A stretch of 64,000 bases of DNA from assembly GCF_000269985.1 (NCBI RefSeq), contig NC_016109.1, forward strand, positions 7,157,001 through 7,221,000, read 5' to 3'. The notes beneath the pieces are model-generated. The model was given only the letters and a program-made list of their open reading frames with translations, made no database searches and had not been told where the DNA came from. Position 1 is the stretch's first letter; the number at the start of each line of letters is the position of its first letter. The DNA is from Kitasatospora setae KM-6054 (GTDB lineage Bacteria; Actinomycetota; Actinomycetes; Streptomycetales; Streptomycetaceae). Shown here one piece after another: positions 36,921 through 46,198 of this stretch. The translations under genes were made by a program, and so were the position numbers.

Positions 36921-37850
36921 TCAGCGGCCCGGCGCCCGCCCCGGACGCAGCTCGCGCAGCAGGGTCTCCTGCACCGCGGAGGCCACCAGCACCCCGCCCC
37001 GGTCGTAGAACTCGCCCATCGCCAGCCCCCGCCCGTCCGCCGCCGACGGGCTGCGCTGCGCGAACAGCAGCCACTCGTCGGCCCGGAACGGCCGGTGGAA
37101 CCACATCGCGTGGTCCAGCGAGGCCAACGCCACCCGGGGCTCCGCCACCCGGTGCACCCGGTGCGGCTGCAGGTGCAGCGCCGTGGTCGAGGCCAGCGTC
37201 AGGTCCGACAGGTACGTCAACGCGCAGACCTGCAGCAGCGGATCGTCCGCCGGCAGCGCGCCGCCCGTCCGCAGCCAGACGAACTGCTGCGGCACGCCCG
37301 GCAGTTCCGGCGGCAGACCGGGCGCGCCGGACGGGACGAAACGCATCTCCAGGGCCCGGAACACCGCCGCGCCCGCGAACTCCTCCGGCGCGTCCCGCTG
37401 CCAGGCCAGGTACGGGTCCGGCAGCTCCTCCGGGCCCGGCACCGGCGGCATCGTGCGCTGCCGGTCGCCCGCCGGCTCCGGCAGCTTGAACGACGCCGAC
37501 ATGGTGAAGATCACCTCGCCGCGCTGCACCGCCGACACCCGCCGGGTCGCGTACGAGCGCCCGTCCCGGGCCCGGTCCACCTGGTAGACGATCGGACGGC
37601 GCGGGTCGCCCGGCCGCAGGAAGTACCCGTGCAGGCTGTGCACCCGGCGCTCCGGCTCCACCGTCCGCCCCGCCGAGGTCAGCGCCTGCGCCGCGACCTG
37701 CCCGCCGAACGCGCGCAGCGGCGCGCCCGCGTGGCAGTGGCCCCGGAACAGGTTCTGCTCCAGCTCCTCGATGCCGAGCAACTCGGCGAAGGAGCCCAGC
37801 TCAGTGGCGGATCCGGGCGTCGGGGCGGCGGGGGCGGTCACCCGGCACAT
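36921..37850 (-). CDS. tesB: Acyl-CoA thioesterase II (TesB family)
   Basis: A 309-residue double-hotdog thioesterase: the first domain includes FRGHCHAGAPLRAFGGQVAAQ and SLHGYFLRPGDPRRPIVYQV; the second holds YLSDLTLASTTALHLQP and SLDHAMWFHRPFRADEWLLF with the catalytic Asp (family Asp-Gln-Thr triad). It hydrolyses acyl-CoA to free acid and CoA in the cytoplasm. The ATG at 37850 (GTG 37841 is an alternative) has no clear Shine-Dalgarno site. A 14-bp KstR-type palindrome ends three bases before it, so control by the adjacent TetR protein is likely. Confidence 0.93.
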   Translation of the reverse strand: MCRVTAPAAPTPGSATELGSFAELLGIEELEQNLFRGHCHAGAPLRAFGGQVAAQALTSAGRTVEPERRVHSLHGYFLRPGDPRRPIVYQVDRARDGRSYATRRVSAVQRGEVIFTMSASFKLPEPAGDRQRTMPPVPGPEELPDPYLAWQRDAPEEFAGAAVFRALEMRFVPSGAPGLPPELPGVPQQFVWLRTGGALPADDPLLQVCALTYLSDLTLASTTALHLQPHRVHRVAEPRVALASLDHAMWFHRPFRADEWLLFAQRSPSAADGRGLAMGEFYDRGGVLVASAVQETLLRELRPGRAPGR

Positions 37851-37852
37851 GC

Positions 37853-37866
37853 TAGAACACGTTGCA
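37853..37866. promoter_or_regulatory. KstR-type operator TAGAACACGTTGCA
   Basis: This 14-mer fits the mycobacterial KstR consensus TnnAACnnGTTnnA at every fixed position and lies directly before the thioesterase start codon. The wider 16-mer has the half-site CTAGAAC and its near-complement GTTGCAG. It also faces the divergent SWIM gene 129 bases away. Confidence 0.6.
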
Positions 37867-37994
37867 GTCGGCGGGGGCTGTGGCGCCGGTCACGCCCCGG
37901 TGTGCGGGGCGGTGTGCGTGCGGGGTGGTGTGCGTGCCGGGCGGGGAACGGGCGTTCGGGCGGGCTGTCGGGGGCGGAGGTTAGCGTTCCGACC

Positions 37995-39410
37995 ATGACC
38001 GCGACCGTCCACGCCCTGCGCTACCAGCGCTCCTCCGCGCTCCGACCCGGCCGGCTGGAGTTCGCCACCAGCGGCGGCGCCACCCCGCACGGCGCGGTCC
38101 GGCACCCCCGGTTCTTCGACGGCGCGCTGCGCCACCCCGACGCCGCGGCCGCCGCCCTGCTCGCCGTCGCCGACGTCGCCGCCACCCGCTACCACCGCCC
38201 CGGCGGCGGCGTCTCGCTCGACCCCGTGGTCACCGCCGACGGCGACCGGCTGCGCTTCGAGTCCTTCTCCGGCTGCGGCGGCGTGCACGCCCGGCTCGAC
38301 GTCCTGCCCGAAGGACTCGACGGCGCCCCCACCGGCCACGGCACCACCAACGTCGACGTCAACGCCCCGCTGCGCGAGGCCCTGCGGCTGCGCGCCCCCG
38401 GCGAACGCCTGACGCTCGCCGTCGGTGCCGAGGAGATGACCGTCGGCACCGCCGCCGGCACCACCGTCGAACGCCGGGTCCCGCTGCCGCCGCGCTGGCT
38501 CAAGGGCTTCGCCGAGACCCAGCTGCTCACCGCCCGCTTCGACCCGCGCGCCCGGCTCACCGCCGCCGAGGCCGTCCGCTTCCTGCGCGCCCTGCCCGTC
38601 ACCGGCCGCGGCACCGTCCGCTGGGTCGTCCCCGCCGGGCCCGCCCTGCGCGCCGCCTCCCGCCCCGGCCCCGGCGCGGTCTGCCTGCCCGGCCCGGAAC
38701 GCCTCGCCGCGCTCCGCCCGCTGCTGCGCCACGCCACCGCGCTGCGCGTCTACGCCCCGCCCGGCACCCCCGCCGAGCCCACCGCCTCCGCCTGGGAACT
38801 CGCCTTCCCCGGCGGCCGGTTGACCCTCACCCTGTCACCCGACAGCTCCCGCGGCTTCTCCGGCGAAGGCGGCCTGCTCGACCTGCTCGCCCAGGACGCC
38901 CCCGCCGCGGACGCCGACGCGCTCGCCGGCCTGCTCGCCTGGGACCCCCGGATCGACCCCGCCGACCTCGCCGCCGACTCCGGCCTCACCCCCGAACGGG
39001 TCCGGGCCGCCCTCGCCCACCTCGCCGGCGCCGGCCAACTCGGCTACGACCTCGCCGAAGCCGCCCACTTCCACCGCCGCCTCCCGTACGACGCCGACCG
39101 GACCGAGCACCGCAACCCCCGGCTGCGCACCGCCCGTGCCCTGCTCGCCGCCGACGCCGTCGGCCCGGTGGCCGGCGACATCCGGGTCGTCGCGGTCGGC
39201 GACCACGCCCACCACGTCCGGGTCGGCACCGACGGCACCGCCCTCGGCTGCACCTGCCGCTGGTGGGCCCGGCACCGGGGCGGCCGCGGGCCGTGCAGCC
39301 ACGTGCTCGCGGTGCGGATGCTCGCGGGCGGCGCTGGTACCTCCGGGGGCTCCGGGGGCTCCGGGGGTTCCGAGGGTTCCGAGGGTCTCGAAGGGGAGGG
39401 GCCGAAGTGA
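37995..39410 (+). CDS. SWIM zinc-finger protein
   Basis: A 471-residue protein with a SWIM-type zinc finger near the C-terminus: GCTCRWW and PCSHVLAVRM give the CxC...CxH pattern. The main body (residues 1-400) is beta/alpha with no enzyme motif; a small helical region (residues about 315-350, PADLAADSGLTPERVRAALA) looks like a winged helix. SWIM domains bind DNA or proteins. The tail is a Gly/Ser repeat. The stop overlaps the next gene's start (GTGA) with a strong ribosome site, so it is coupled to the two DUF6493 genes. Confidence 0.85.
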   Translation: MTATVHALRYQRSSALRPGRLEFATSGGATPHGAVRHPRFFDGALRHPDAAAAALLAVADVAATRYHRPGGGVSLDPVVTADGDRLRFESFSGCGGVHARLDVLPEGLDGAPTGHGTTNVDVNAPLREALRLRAPGERLTLAVGAEEMTVGTAAGTTVERRVPLPPRWLKGFAETQLLTARFDPRARLTAAEAVRFLRALPVTGRGTVRWVVPAGPALRAASRPGPGAVCLPGPERLAALRPLLRHATALRVYAPPGTPAEPTASAWELAFPGGRLTLTLSPDSSRGFSGEGGLLDLLAQDAPAADADALAGLLAWDPRIDPADLAADSGLTPERVRAALAHLAGAGQLGYDLAEAAHFHRRLPYDADRTEHRNPRLRTARALLAADAVGPVAGDIRVVAVGDHAHHVRVGTDGTALGCTCRWWARHRGGRGPCSHVLAVRMLAGGAGTSGGSGGSGGSEGSEGLEGEGPK

Positions 39411-42142
39411 GCGCCGAGAGCCTGCCGGTGGCGATCCGGAAGGGTGTCTTCCTCGAGGTGGCCCGCCTGATCGAGCCGATGACGGACGCCGAGCGCCGGG
39501 CCGCACTGCCCCGGCTCAAGGAGCTCCGCCGCGAACTGCGCACCGGCGAGCACGCCCGGGCCGGCGCCGTCACCGCCCTGCTGATCGCGGGCGCGGTCTG
39601 CCACACCGCCCCCTCCGGCGCCGCCGAGTGGATCGCCGGCCGCGACTTCGACGTCCCGAGCTGGGCCCAGCGCCCGCTGCTCGCCCTGCTCGACGCCCGC
39701 CCCGCCGCCTGGCAGCGGGACGTCGCGCTCCGGCTCGCCCACGGCCTCTCGCTGCGCCCCGCCGACCCGTTCGGCTGGGACACCCCCGTCCCCTACGAGA
39801 TCGCCGAGTACCTGCTGCGCCGCAGCGACACCCCGCCGCCCGCCGAACCCGGCCTGGTCCGGGAGTGGATGCGCGACCGGGGCAGCCCCGAACCCCGCCG
39901 CTGGCGCGCCCCACTGCCGCCCGGCCCCGACCTGTACGCCCGGCTGCGCGCCGACGGCTTCACCCCCGTCCTCGCCCCGCTGGTCTTCGACGCCGACACC
40001 GTCCAGCAGCTCTCCGGCCCCTGGGCCGCCAAGGGCCCCGACCAGCGCTGGCCCGCCGTCCTGGCCCGGCTCGCCGCCGAGGGCGTCATCGACCGGCCCG
40101 CCTTCCTGGCCCGGGGCTTCGCCCGGCTGGTGCGCGGCGGCGCGGCCGGCGAGCAGCGGACGTACCTGGAACTGCTGCGCGCGCTGGCCCCCGCGGCAGC
40201 CGAACTGGCCGACAACCGGCGGGCGCTGCTCGCCCTGCTGGACGGCGACTCGGTGGTCGCCGGAAGCGCGCTGGAGTGGCTGGCGGCACTGGACGCCGCA
40301 GCGCCGCTCGGGGCGGACGAGGTCGCCGAGGCGGCCGGGGTGCTGGCCGCGCGGCCGGAGAAGAAGCTGGTACGGGCCCTGCTGGCCTGGCTGGACCGGG
40401 TGGCGGCCGACGGCCGGACGGCGGTGGCACTGAGCGGGATCGCCGGGTGCTTCGGGCACCCGGACCGGCAGCTGCAGGCACAGGCACTGAAGGTGCTGAA
40501 GCGCCACATCGGCCCGGTGGAAGGAGAGTCGCTGCTGGAACTGCGGGCGGCGGCACTGCTGCTGGACCCGGCGCACGCCGCCGCGGCGGCCGAACTGCTC
40601 GGCCTCCCGGTCGAGTCGGGGCCGCTCGGAGCGGAGCAGGACCGGCTGCCCGAGCCGGACCGGCTGCCGCAGCCGCCCCGCCCGGCACCGGCACCCGCAC
40701 CGCTCGGCACCCCGGCGGAGGTCGCCGAGGAACTCGCCGCCGCCCTTGCCGCCGACGACGAGAGCGTGCGCTTCGAACGCGTCCTGGACGGCCTGGTCCG
40801 GCAGGTCTGGACGGACCGGGCGGCCCTCGCCGCCGCCCTCGCCCCCGTCCTGCGGCCCGACAACGACTGGCAGGCGCTCGGCCGGATCGCCCGCGTCGCC
40901 ACCGGCGCCACCCCCGCGCCACGCGTCCTGAGCGCCCTGCAGTCCCGCCGCGGCCGGATCTTCGGGCACTGGGAATTCCGCGGCCCCCTCGGCGAGTTCC
41001 TCGCCGCCCGCCTGCACGAGACCGCCTGGCGCCTCGCCGCCGACCCCGTCCCGTTCCTGCTGGCCACCCCGACCCGCGCCAACGGGGCCCTGGAAGCCCG
41101 GGAGTTGGTGACGCGCCTGGAGCGCTACGAGGAACTCGGCATCCAGCCCGGGCCGGTGGACTTCGCGCAGGCCCTGCTGCGCACGGCGGCCGACGGCGGA
41201 GGCGAGGGCGCCGAGCGGCTCACCTCCGACGCCGGACGGCGGCTCGCGGCCTGGCTGCGCGGCGGCGGACTGCCCCGCCAGACCTCCACCGCCGTACCGG
41301 CCGGCACCCGGCGGCCGGGCGTCCAGGACTGGGAGGGCCGTCGCTACGCCGACCAACCCGGCCTCGACGAGGAGCAGCTCGACCGACTCGCCATCCCCGC
41401 CCTCGACGTGCCCGGCGTCGACCCCGACCCCGGCCCGCCCGAGGCCGTCCGGGCCCTGCTCGGCCCCGCCGCGCCCTTCCACCGCCGCTCGGCCGTCGAC
41501 GACACCACCCCCAGCGCCCGCTGGACCGCCCTGCTCCCGCACCACCGCGAGGAACTCGCCCTCCGGCTCGTCGGCCAACTCGCCGACTCCGCCCGGGACG
41601 CCCCCGTCCGGGGCAACGCCAGGCTGCTGCCGCTGCTCGCCGAAGCCGACGGCCCCTGCGGCTTCGCCGTCCACCAGGCCCTCGCCTACGGCCTCGGCGC
41701 CGGCCACGCCGAGGACCGCTCCGCCACCGTCGACGCCCTGCTCGCCCTCGCCGCCCAACAGCAGCTCGACCCGGACGCGTTGGGCCGCGAGACGCTCGAA
41801 CTGCTCGCCGTCGGCGCGGTCAAGCCCAACCGCCTCGCCGCGACGCTCCGCGAACTCGCCGACCCCGCACCGCAGACGGCCTGGCGGGTGCTCGCCGTCC
41901 TGCTCCCCGGTCTGCTCGACGGGCCGTCCAGTGCGCCGGGCGCGCCCGGCGGCCCGTCCGGCGGCCCGTCCGGCGGGCGGCCGCCGCGCGGAGCCGCCGA
42001 GCTGGTCGCCGTCGCGGTCGACACCGCCCGCCGCAGCGGCGCCCGCGGCCCGATCGCGGCGGTCACCCGCACCGCCGCCCGCAAGGGCGGCACCAAGCTG
42101 CTCGCGGAGGCCCGCACCCTGGCCGCGCTGCTGGGCGGTTGA
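39407..42142 (+). CDS. Large DUF6493-family protein, copy A
   Basis: A 911-residue, helix-rich protein with repeated Leu/Ala/Asp-rich helical pairs that look like HEAT-type repeats (for example RLVRGGAAGEQRTYLELLRA and SGIAGCFGHPDRQLQAQALK). No catalytic motif, signal or membrane segment is seen, so it is probably a cytoplasmic scaffold. The GTG at 39407 overlaps the SWIM gene and has GGGGAGGG in place. Streptomycete genomes repeatedly place DUF6493 genes after a SWIM gene. The second copy (42189-44762) follows after 46 bases. Function unknown. Confidence 0.8.
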   Translation: MSAESLPVAIRKGVFLEVARLIEPMTDAERRAALPRLKELRRELRTGEHARAGAVTALLIAGAVCHTAPSGAAEWIAGRDFDVPSWAQRPLLALLDARPAAWQRDVALRLAHGLSLRPADPFGWDTPVPYEIAEYLLRRSDTPPPAEPGLVREWMRDRGSPEPRRWRAPLPPGPDLYARLRADGFTPVLAPLVFDADTVQQLSGPWAAKGPDQRWPAVLARLAAEGVIDRPAFLARGFARLVRGGAAGEQRTYLELLRALAPAAAELADNRRALLALLDGDSVVAGSALEWLAALDAAAPLGADEVAEAAGVLAARPEKKLVRALLAWLDRVAADGRTAVALSGIAGCFGHPDRQLQAQALKVLKRHIGPVEGESLLELRAAALLLDPAHAAAAAELLGLPVESGPLGAEQDRLPEPDRLPQPPRPAPAPAPLGTPAEVAEELAAALAADDESVRFERVLDGLVRQVWTDRAALAAALAPVLRPDNDWQALGRIARVATGATPAPRVLSALQSRRGRIFGHWEFRGPLGEFLAARLHETAWRLAADPVPFLLATPTRANGALEARELVTRLERYEELGIQPGPVDFAQALLRTAADGGGEGAERLTSDAGRRLAAWLRGGGLPRQTSTAVPAGTRRPGVQDWEGRRYADQPGLDEEQLDRLAIPALDVPGVDPDPGPPEAVRALLGPAAPFHRRSAVDDTTPSARWTALLPHHREELALRLVGQLADSARDAPVRGNARLLPLLAEADGPCGFAVHQALAYGLGAGHAEDRSATVDALLALAAQQQLDPDALGRETLELLAVGAVKPNRLAATLRELADPAPQTAWRVLAVLLPGLLDGPSSAPGAPGGPSGGPSGGRPPRGAAELVAVAVDTARRSGARGPIAAVTRTAARKGGTKLLAEARTLAALLGG
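41047..41209 (+). repeat. 163-bp near-identical block in DUF6493 copy A
   Basis: Matches 43754-43916 in copy B with about five differences in 163 bases, far closer than the surrounding regions. This suggests recent gene conversion between the paralogues. Confidence 0.8.
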
Positions 42143-42188
42143 CGGCCGACTGGTTCGATGGGACGAACAGCGAGGAGCGGAGCGGAAC

Positions 42189-44762
42189 ATGAACGACCTG
42201 GTCACGGCGGTCCGGAACGCCGATCACGCGCGGGCGGTCGTGCTGGTCGAGGAGCTGGACGGGGCGCGCCGGAAGGACGCCCTGCCCGCCCTGCGCGAAC
42301 TGCGCCGTGAACTCGTCCGCCGGGACGGCCTCGGGCCCGGCTGGGACGCCCTGTGGGTGATCGGCGCGGTCTGCCAGCCGACCCCCGCCGAAGCCGCCGA
42401 CTGGCTCGCCCACGGCGAGATCGACACCGTCGCCGCCTGGGACCGCCCGCCCCTGCTCGGCCTGCTGGAAGCCCAACCCTCCCACTGGCAGCGGGAAGTG
42501 GGCCTCCGGCTGGCCAACCGCCGGGCCGGCCGCACCGACGACTGGGGCTCCGGCCTGCTCTTCCGCCTCGCCGAACACCTGCTGCGCCGCAGCGACACCC
42601 CGCCGCCCGGCGAACCGAACCTGGTCGTCGACTGGATGCGCGACCGCAGCTCCACCCTCTTCCGCAGCGCCGTCACCGTCCTCCCGCCCGACACCGACCT
42701 CCGCACCCGGCTGCGCGCCGACAGCTTCACCCCCGTCCTCGCCCCGCTGGTCTTCGAGGGCCCCACCGCCCGCTGGTTCGACCACTTCGCCCGCCGCCGG
42801 GAGAGCGAACGCTGGGTGCCCGCCCTGGTCGAACTCGTCGCGGACGGAACGATCGACCGGTCGGCTTTCCTGGCGCGGGGCTTCGCCCGGTTGGTGCGCG
42901 GTGGTGCGGTGGGCGAGTTGCGGACGTACCTGGAGCTGTTGCGCGCGTTGGCGCCCGGAGTGGATGAACTGGCCGGCAGTCGGCGGGCGTTGCTCGCCCT
43001 GCTGGACGGGGACTCGGTGGTGGCCGGGTCTGCGTTGGAGTGGTTGGTGGTGCTGGACGGTGCGGGGCTGTTGGGGGAGGCGGAGGTCGCGGAGGCGGCG
43101 GGGGTGTTGGCGGTGCGGCCGGAGAAGAAGGTGGTGCGGGCGTTGCTGGGTTGGTTGGACCGGGTGGCGGCGGGTGGCCGGGTGGTGGTGGCGCTGGGCG
43201 GGGTCGCCGGGTGCTTCGGGCATCCGGACCGGCAGGTGCAGGAGCTGGCGTTGAAGGTGTTGAAGCGCCATGCGGGTGTGGTGGAGGGGGAGTTGTCGGT
43301 GCAGTTGCGGGCGGCGGCGCTGCTGTTGGATCCGGTGCGCGCCGGGGTGGCGGCCGAACTGCTGGGCGCCTCGGTCGGGTCGGAGCCGGTCGGGGCGGCA
43401 CAGGACGACCGGCTGCCCGAGCCGCCGCGCCCGGTGCGGGTGCCCGGGCCGCTCGGCAGTCCGGCGGAGGTCGCGGAGGAGCTGGCCGCGGCTCTGGCCG
43501 CCGACGACGAGAGCGTGCGGTTCGAGCGCGTCCTGGACGGTCTGGTCCGGCAGGTCTGGACGGACCGGGCGGCCCTCGCCGCCGCCCTCGCCCCGCTCGG
43601 CCGGTCCTGGGAACCGCTGCACGGTCTGGCCCGGGTCGTCGTCGGTGCCGAACCGCCCGGGCTCCTGGCGCAGTTGCTCCAGCACCGGCCCGAGTACGCC
43701 CACGCCTTCGGCTCGGTCCTCGCCGCCCGCCTGCACGAGGCCGCGACCCACCGCGTCCCGTTCCTGCTGGCCACCCCGACCCACGCCAACGGCGCCCTGG
43801 ACGCCCGGGAGTTGGTGACGCGCCTGGAGCGCTACGAGGAACTCGGCGTCCAGCCCGGGCCGGTGGACTTCGCGCAGGCCCTGCTGCGCACGGCGGCCGA
43901 CGGCGGCGGCGAGGGCGGTGGCGACGGCGGCGGCGGTGGCGAGGGCAGTGGCGACGGCGGTGGCGAGGGTGCCGAGCGGCTCGCCTCCGACGCCGGACGG
44001 CAGTTGGCGGCCTGGCTGCGCGACGGCGGACTGCCCCGGGAGGCCACTGTCGTGGTGCCGAAGGGGGAGAACGGGTACCGGTACTGCGAGCAGCCCGCAC
44101 CGGACACCGGACGGCTCGCGGTCGCGCCCGGGGCGGAGCTGCCGGAGGCCGTCCGGCTGCTGCTCGGGCCGCGCGCGGAACGGGAGGAGCGGTACCGGGG
44201 CAGGGGCTGGCGGATCGACGACCGGGCCACCGCGATCCTGCCCCACCACCGGGAGGAGACCGCCGCCCGCCTCCTGCCCCGCCCCGGCGGCGACCGGACA
44301 GCGCTCCTGCTCGCCGAGAGCACCGGCCCCTGCGGACCCGCCGTCCACCTGCTGCTCGCCCGCTGCTGCGACGCGGACCCCGGCCCGGCCCGGGCCGTCA
44401 CCGTCGACGCGCTGCTCTCGCTCGCCGCCCAGCGGGCCCTCGACCCGGCCGCCCTCGGCCGGGAGGCGGGCGCCCTCGTCCGGGACGGCGCGCTCCGGCC
44501 CAACCGCCTCGCCGCCGTCCTGACCGACCTCGCCACCGCGGGCGCCCCCCGCCTGGCCTGGGCCGCCCTGGCCGGCCTGCTGCCCGTCCTGCTGGCCGAA
44601 CCGCTGCCCGGGGGCGCCGCGGAACTCCTCGCCACGGCGGTCGACCGGGCCCGGGAGACGGCAGCGGGCGGCGCGATCGCGGCGGTGACCCGGCTCGCGA
44701 CCGGCGGCGGCCGGAGCAAGGCGGTCACGGAGGCGCGCAGGCTGGCGGAACTGCTCGGCTGA
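42189..44762 (+). CDS. Large DUF6493-family protein, copy B
   Basis: An 857-residue paralogue of copy A, with the same order of helical repeats (RRSDTPPPGEPNLVVDWMRD, LARGFARLVRGGAVGELRTY, GCFGHPDRQVQELALKVLKR). The ATG at 42189 follows AGGAGCGGAG. A Gly/Glu/Asp-rich insertion (about 43903-43970), made by short DNA repeats, lengthens a loop that is short in copy A. Between about 42850 and 43560 the codons shift to TTG, GTG and GGT, unlike the CTG/GTC/GGC use elsewhere and in copy A, which suggests a mosaic origin. Cytoplasmic, probably a scaffold partner of copy A and the SWIM protein (inference). Confidence 0.8.
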   Translation: MNDLVTAVRNADHARAVVLVEELDGARRKDALPALRELRRELVRRDGLGPGWDALWVIGAVCQPTPAEAADWLAHGEIDTVAAWDRPPLLGLLEAQPSHWQREVGLRLANRRAGRTDDWGSGLLFRLAEHLLRRSDTPPPGEPNLVVDWMRDRSSTLFRSAVTVLPPDTDLRTRLRADSFTPVLAPLVFEGPTARWFDHFARRRESERWVPALVELVADGTIDRSAFLARGFARLVRGGAVGELRTYLELLRALAPGVDELAGSRRALLALLDGDSVVAGSALEWLVVLDGAGLLGEAEVAEAAGVLAVRPEKKVVRALLGWLDRVAAGGRVVVALGGVAGCFGHPDRQVQELALKVLKRHAGVVEGELSVQLRAAALLLDPVRAGVAAELLGASVGSEPVGAAQDDRLPEPPRPVRVPGPLGSPAEVAEELAAALAADDESVRFERVLDGLVRQVWTDRAALAAALAPLGRSWEPLHGLARVVVGAEPPGLLAQLLQHRPEYAHAFGSVLAARLHEAATHRVPFLLATPTHANGALDARELVTRLERYEELGVQPGPVDFAQALLRTAADGGGEGGGDGGGGGEGSGDGGGEGAERLASDAGRQLAAWLRDGGLPREATVVVPKGENGYRYCEQPAPDTGRLAVAPGAELPEAVRLLLGPRAEREERYRGRGWRIDDRATAILPHHREETAARLLPRPGGDRTALLLAESTGPCGPAVHLLLARCCDADPGPARAVTVDALLSLAAQRALDPAALGREAGALVRDGALRPNRLAAVLTDLATAGAPRLAWAALAGLLPVLLAEPLPGGAAELLATAVDRARETAAGGAIAAVTRLATGGGRSKAVTEARRLAELLG
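43754..43916 (+). repeat. 163-bp near-identical block in DUF6493 copy B
   Basis: Partner of 41047-41209. Confidence 0.8.
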
Positions 44763-44800
44763 GCGGTGCCGGGCCCCGGAGAGCGCCCGGCCGCCGCGGC

Positions 44801-46198
44801 TCAGAACTGCGGAACCTCGCCCTCCTGGCCCGGGGACTGCGGGGACCCGTCGGCCGCCGCACCGGGACCGACGCCGGCCGTCCCGGCGCGACCGACGTCG
44901 GCCGTCGCGCCCGGCCGGGCGTCGGCGAGCGGGGCGTCGGGGCGGGCCGGGGCGCCGGCGGTGAGGGCGGCCGGGCTGTCGGGGACGGTGGTGACGCCGT
45001 CCGGGAGGAGCAGGTCCGCGCCGGAGGGGGGCGCGGCGACGGCCCGCCACCACAGGGTGGTGGTCGGCGGGGCGGCCGGCTCGAAGGGGCGGCCGGGGCG
45101 GGGCAGGGCGAGGGTGACGCCGCCCGCCTGGGCGGCGGCGACGGTGCGCTCGGCGGGCTCCTCCCACGGGTGCGGGGCGAGGTCGAAGGTGCCCCAGTGC
45201 ACCGGCAGCAGCACGCGGCCGCCCAGGTCGCGGTGGGCCTGGACGGCCTCCTCGGGCGTCAGGTGGACCTCGGGCCAGTGCTCGGAGTACGCGCCGACCT
45301 GCATCATCGTCGCGTCGAACGGGCCGAGGCGGCGGCCGATGTCGGCGAACCCCGGGAAGTAGCCGCTGTCGCCGCTGTGGAAGAGCTTGTGCCGCTTGCC
45401 CTCGACCACCCAGGACGCCCAGAGGAACTTGCCGCTCGGCCGCGGCCCGCGCGAGCAGTAGTGCCGGGCCGGGGTCGCGGTCAGCCGCAGGCCGTCCAGC
45501 TCGGCGGACTCCCACCAGTCGAGGTCGACGATCCGGCGCGGCGACACCCCCCAGTGCTCCAGGTGCGCGCCGACGCCCAGCGGGACCGCGAAGACCGCGT
45601 CCCCGGCGGCCAGCGTCCGGATGGTCGGCATGTCGAGGTGGTCGTAGTGGTCGTGGGAGATCACCACCACGTCCACCGGGCCGAGCTCGCTCAGCGGCAG
45701 CGGCACCGGGTGCAGCCGCTTGGGGCCGATCCAGTCGAACGGGGAGCAGCGCTCGCTCCACACCGGGTCGAACAGCACCCGGACGCCGTCCAGCTCGGCC
45801 AGCACGGTGGCGTGGCCCAGCCAGGTCAGCCGCAGGCCGGATTCGGGCGCGGCGGCCAGCTCCATCGGCAGCAGGCGGTGCACCGGGACGGCCGCGGCCG
45901 GCGTCCGGCGGTTCTGGTCGGCCGCGAGCTTGGTGCGCAGCAGGCCCAGCGGGGTGTGCGCGTACGCGAGGCGGCGGGTCGCCACCGGGTTGCGGAACGA
46001 CCCGTCCACGAAGTGCGGCGAGTTGCGGACCCGGTGCAGCCGCCAGCCCGTCGGGTCGGCACCGAACGCGTCGGTGCGCATCCGCTGCCAGGTCTCCCGG
46101 GGCAGCGTCCGGTACGAGCGCTTCGCGTCGCGCAGCGCGAGCCCGGCTTCGGCGGCCAGTTCGCCGGCACGGAACAGCCAGGAGACGGGGCGGGACAC
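44801..46198 (-). CDS. Metallo-beta-lactamase-fold hydrolase (NAPE-PLD/UlaG-like)
   Basis: A 465-residue protein. After an N-terminal extension of about 110 residues it has the MBL fold: WLGHATVLAELDGVRVLFDP, metal motif SHDHYDHLD (near residues 180-188), later His and Asp residues ARHYCSRG, LFHSGDSGYF and LLPVHWGTFDLAPH. The pattern is that of the NAPE-PLD/L-ascorbate-6-phosphate lactonase group, some members of which cut phospholipids. The C-terminal 90 residues are a low-complexity Ala/Pro tail. GTG 46198 is preferred over ATG 46219 because GGAGG lies four bases upstream. No operon partner is evident. Confidence 0.87.
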   Translation of the reverse strand: MSRPVSWLFRAGELAAEAGLALRDAKRSYRTLPRETWQRMRTDAFGADPTGWRLHRVRNSPHFVDGSFRNPVATRRLAYAHTPLGLLRTKLAADQNRRTPAAAVPVHRLLPMELAAAPESGLRLTWLGHATVLAELDGVRVLFDPVWSERCSPFDWIGPKRLHPVPLPLSELGPVDVVVISHDHYDHLDMPTIRTLAAGDAVFAVPLGVGAHLEHWGVSPRRIVDLDWWESAELDGLRLTATPARHYCSRGPRPSGKFLWASWVVEGKRHKLFHSGDSGYFPGFADIGRRLGPFDATMMQVGAYSEHWPEVHLTPEEAVQAHRDLGGRVLLPVHWGTFDLAPHPWEEPAERTVAAAQAGGVTLALPRPGRPFEPAAPPTTTLWWRAVAAPPSGADLLLPDGVTTVPDSPAALTAGAPARPDAPLADARPGATADVGRAGTAGVGPGAAADGSPQSPGQEGEVPQF

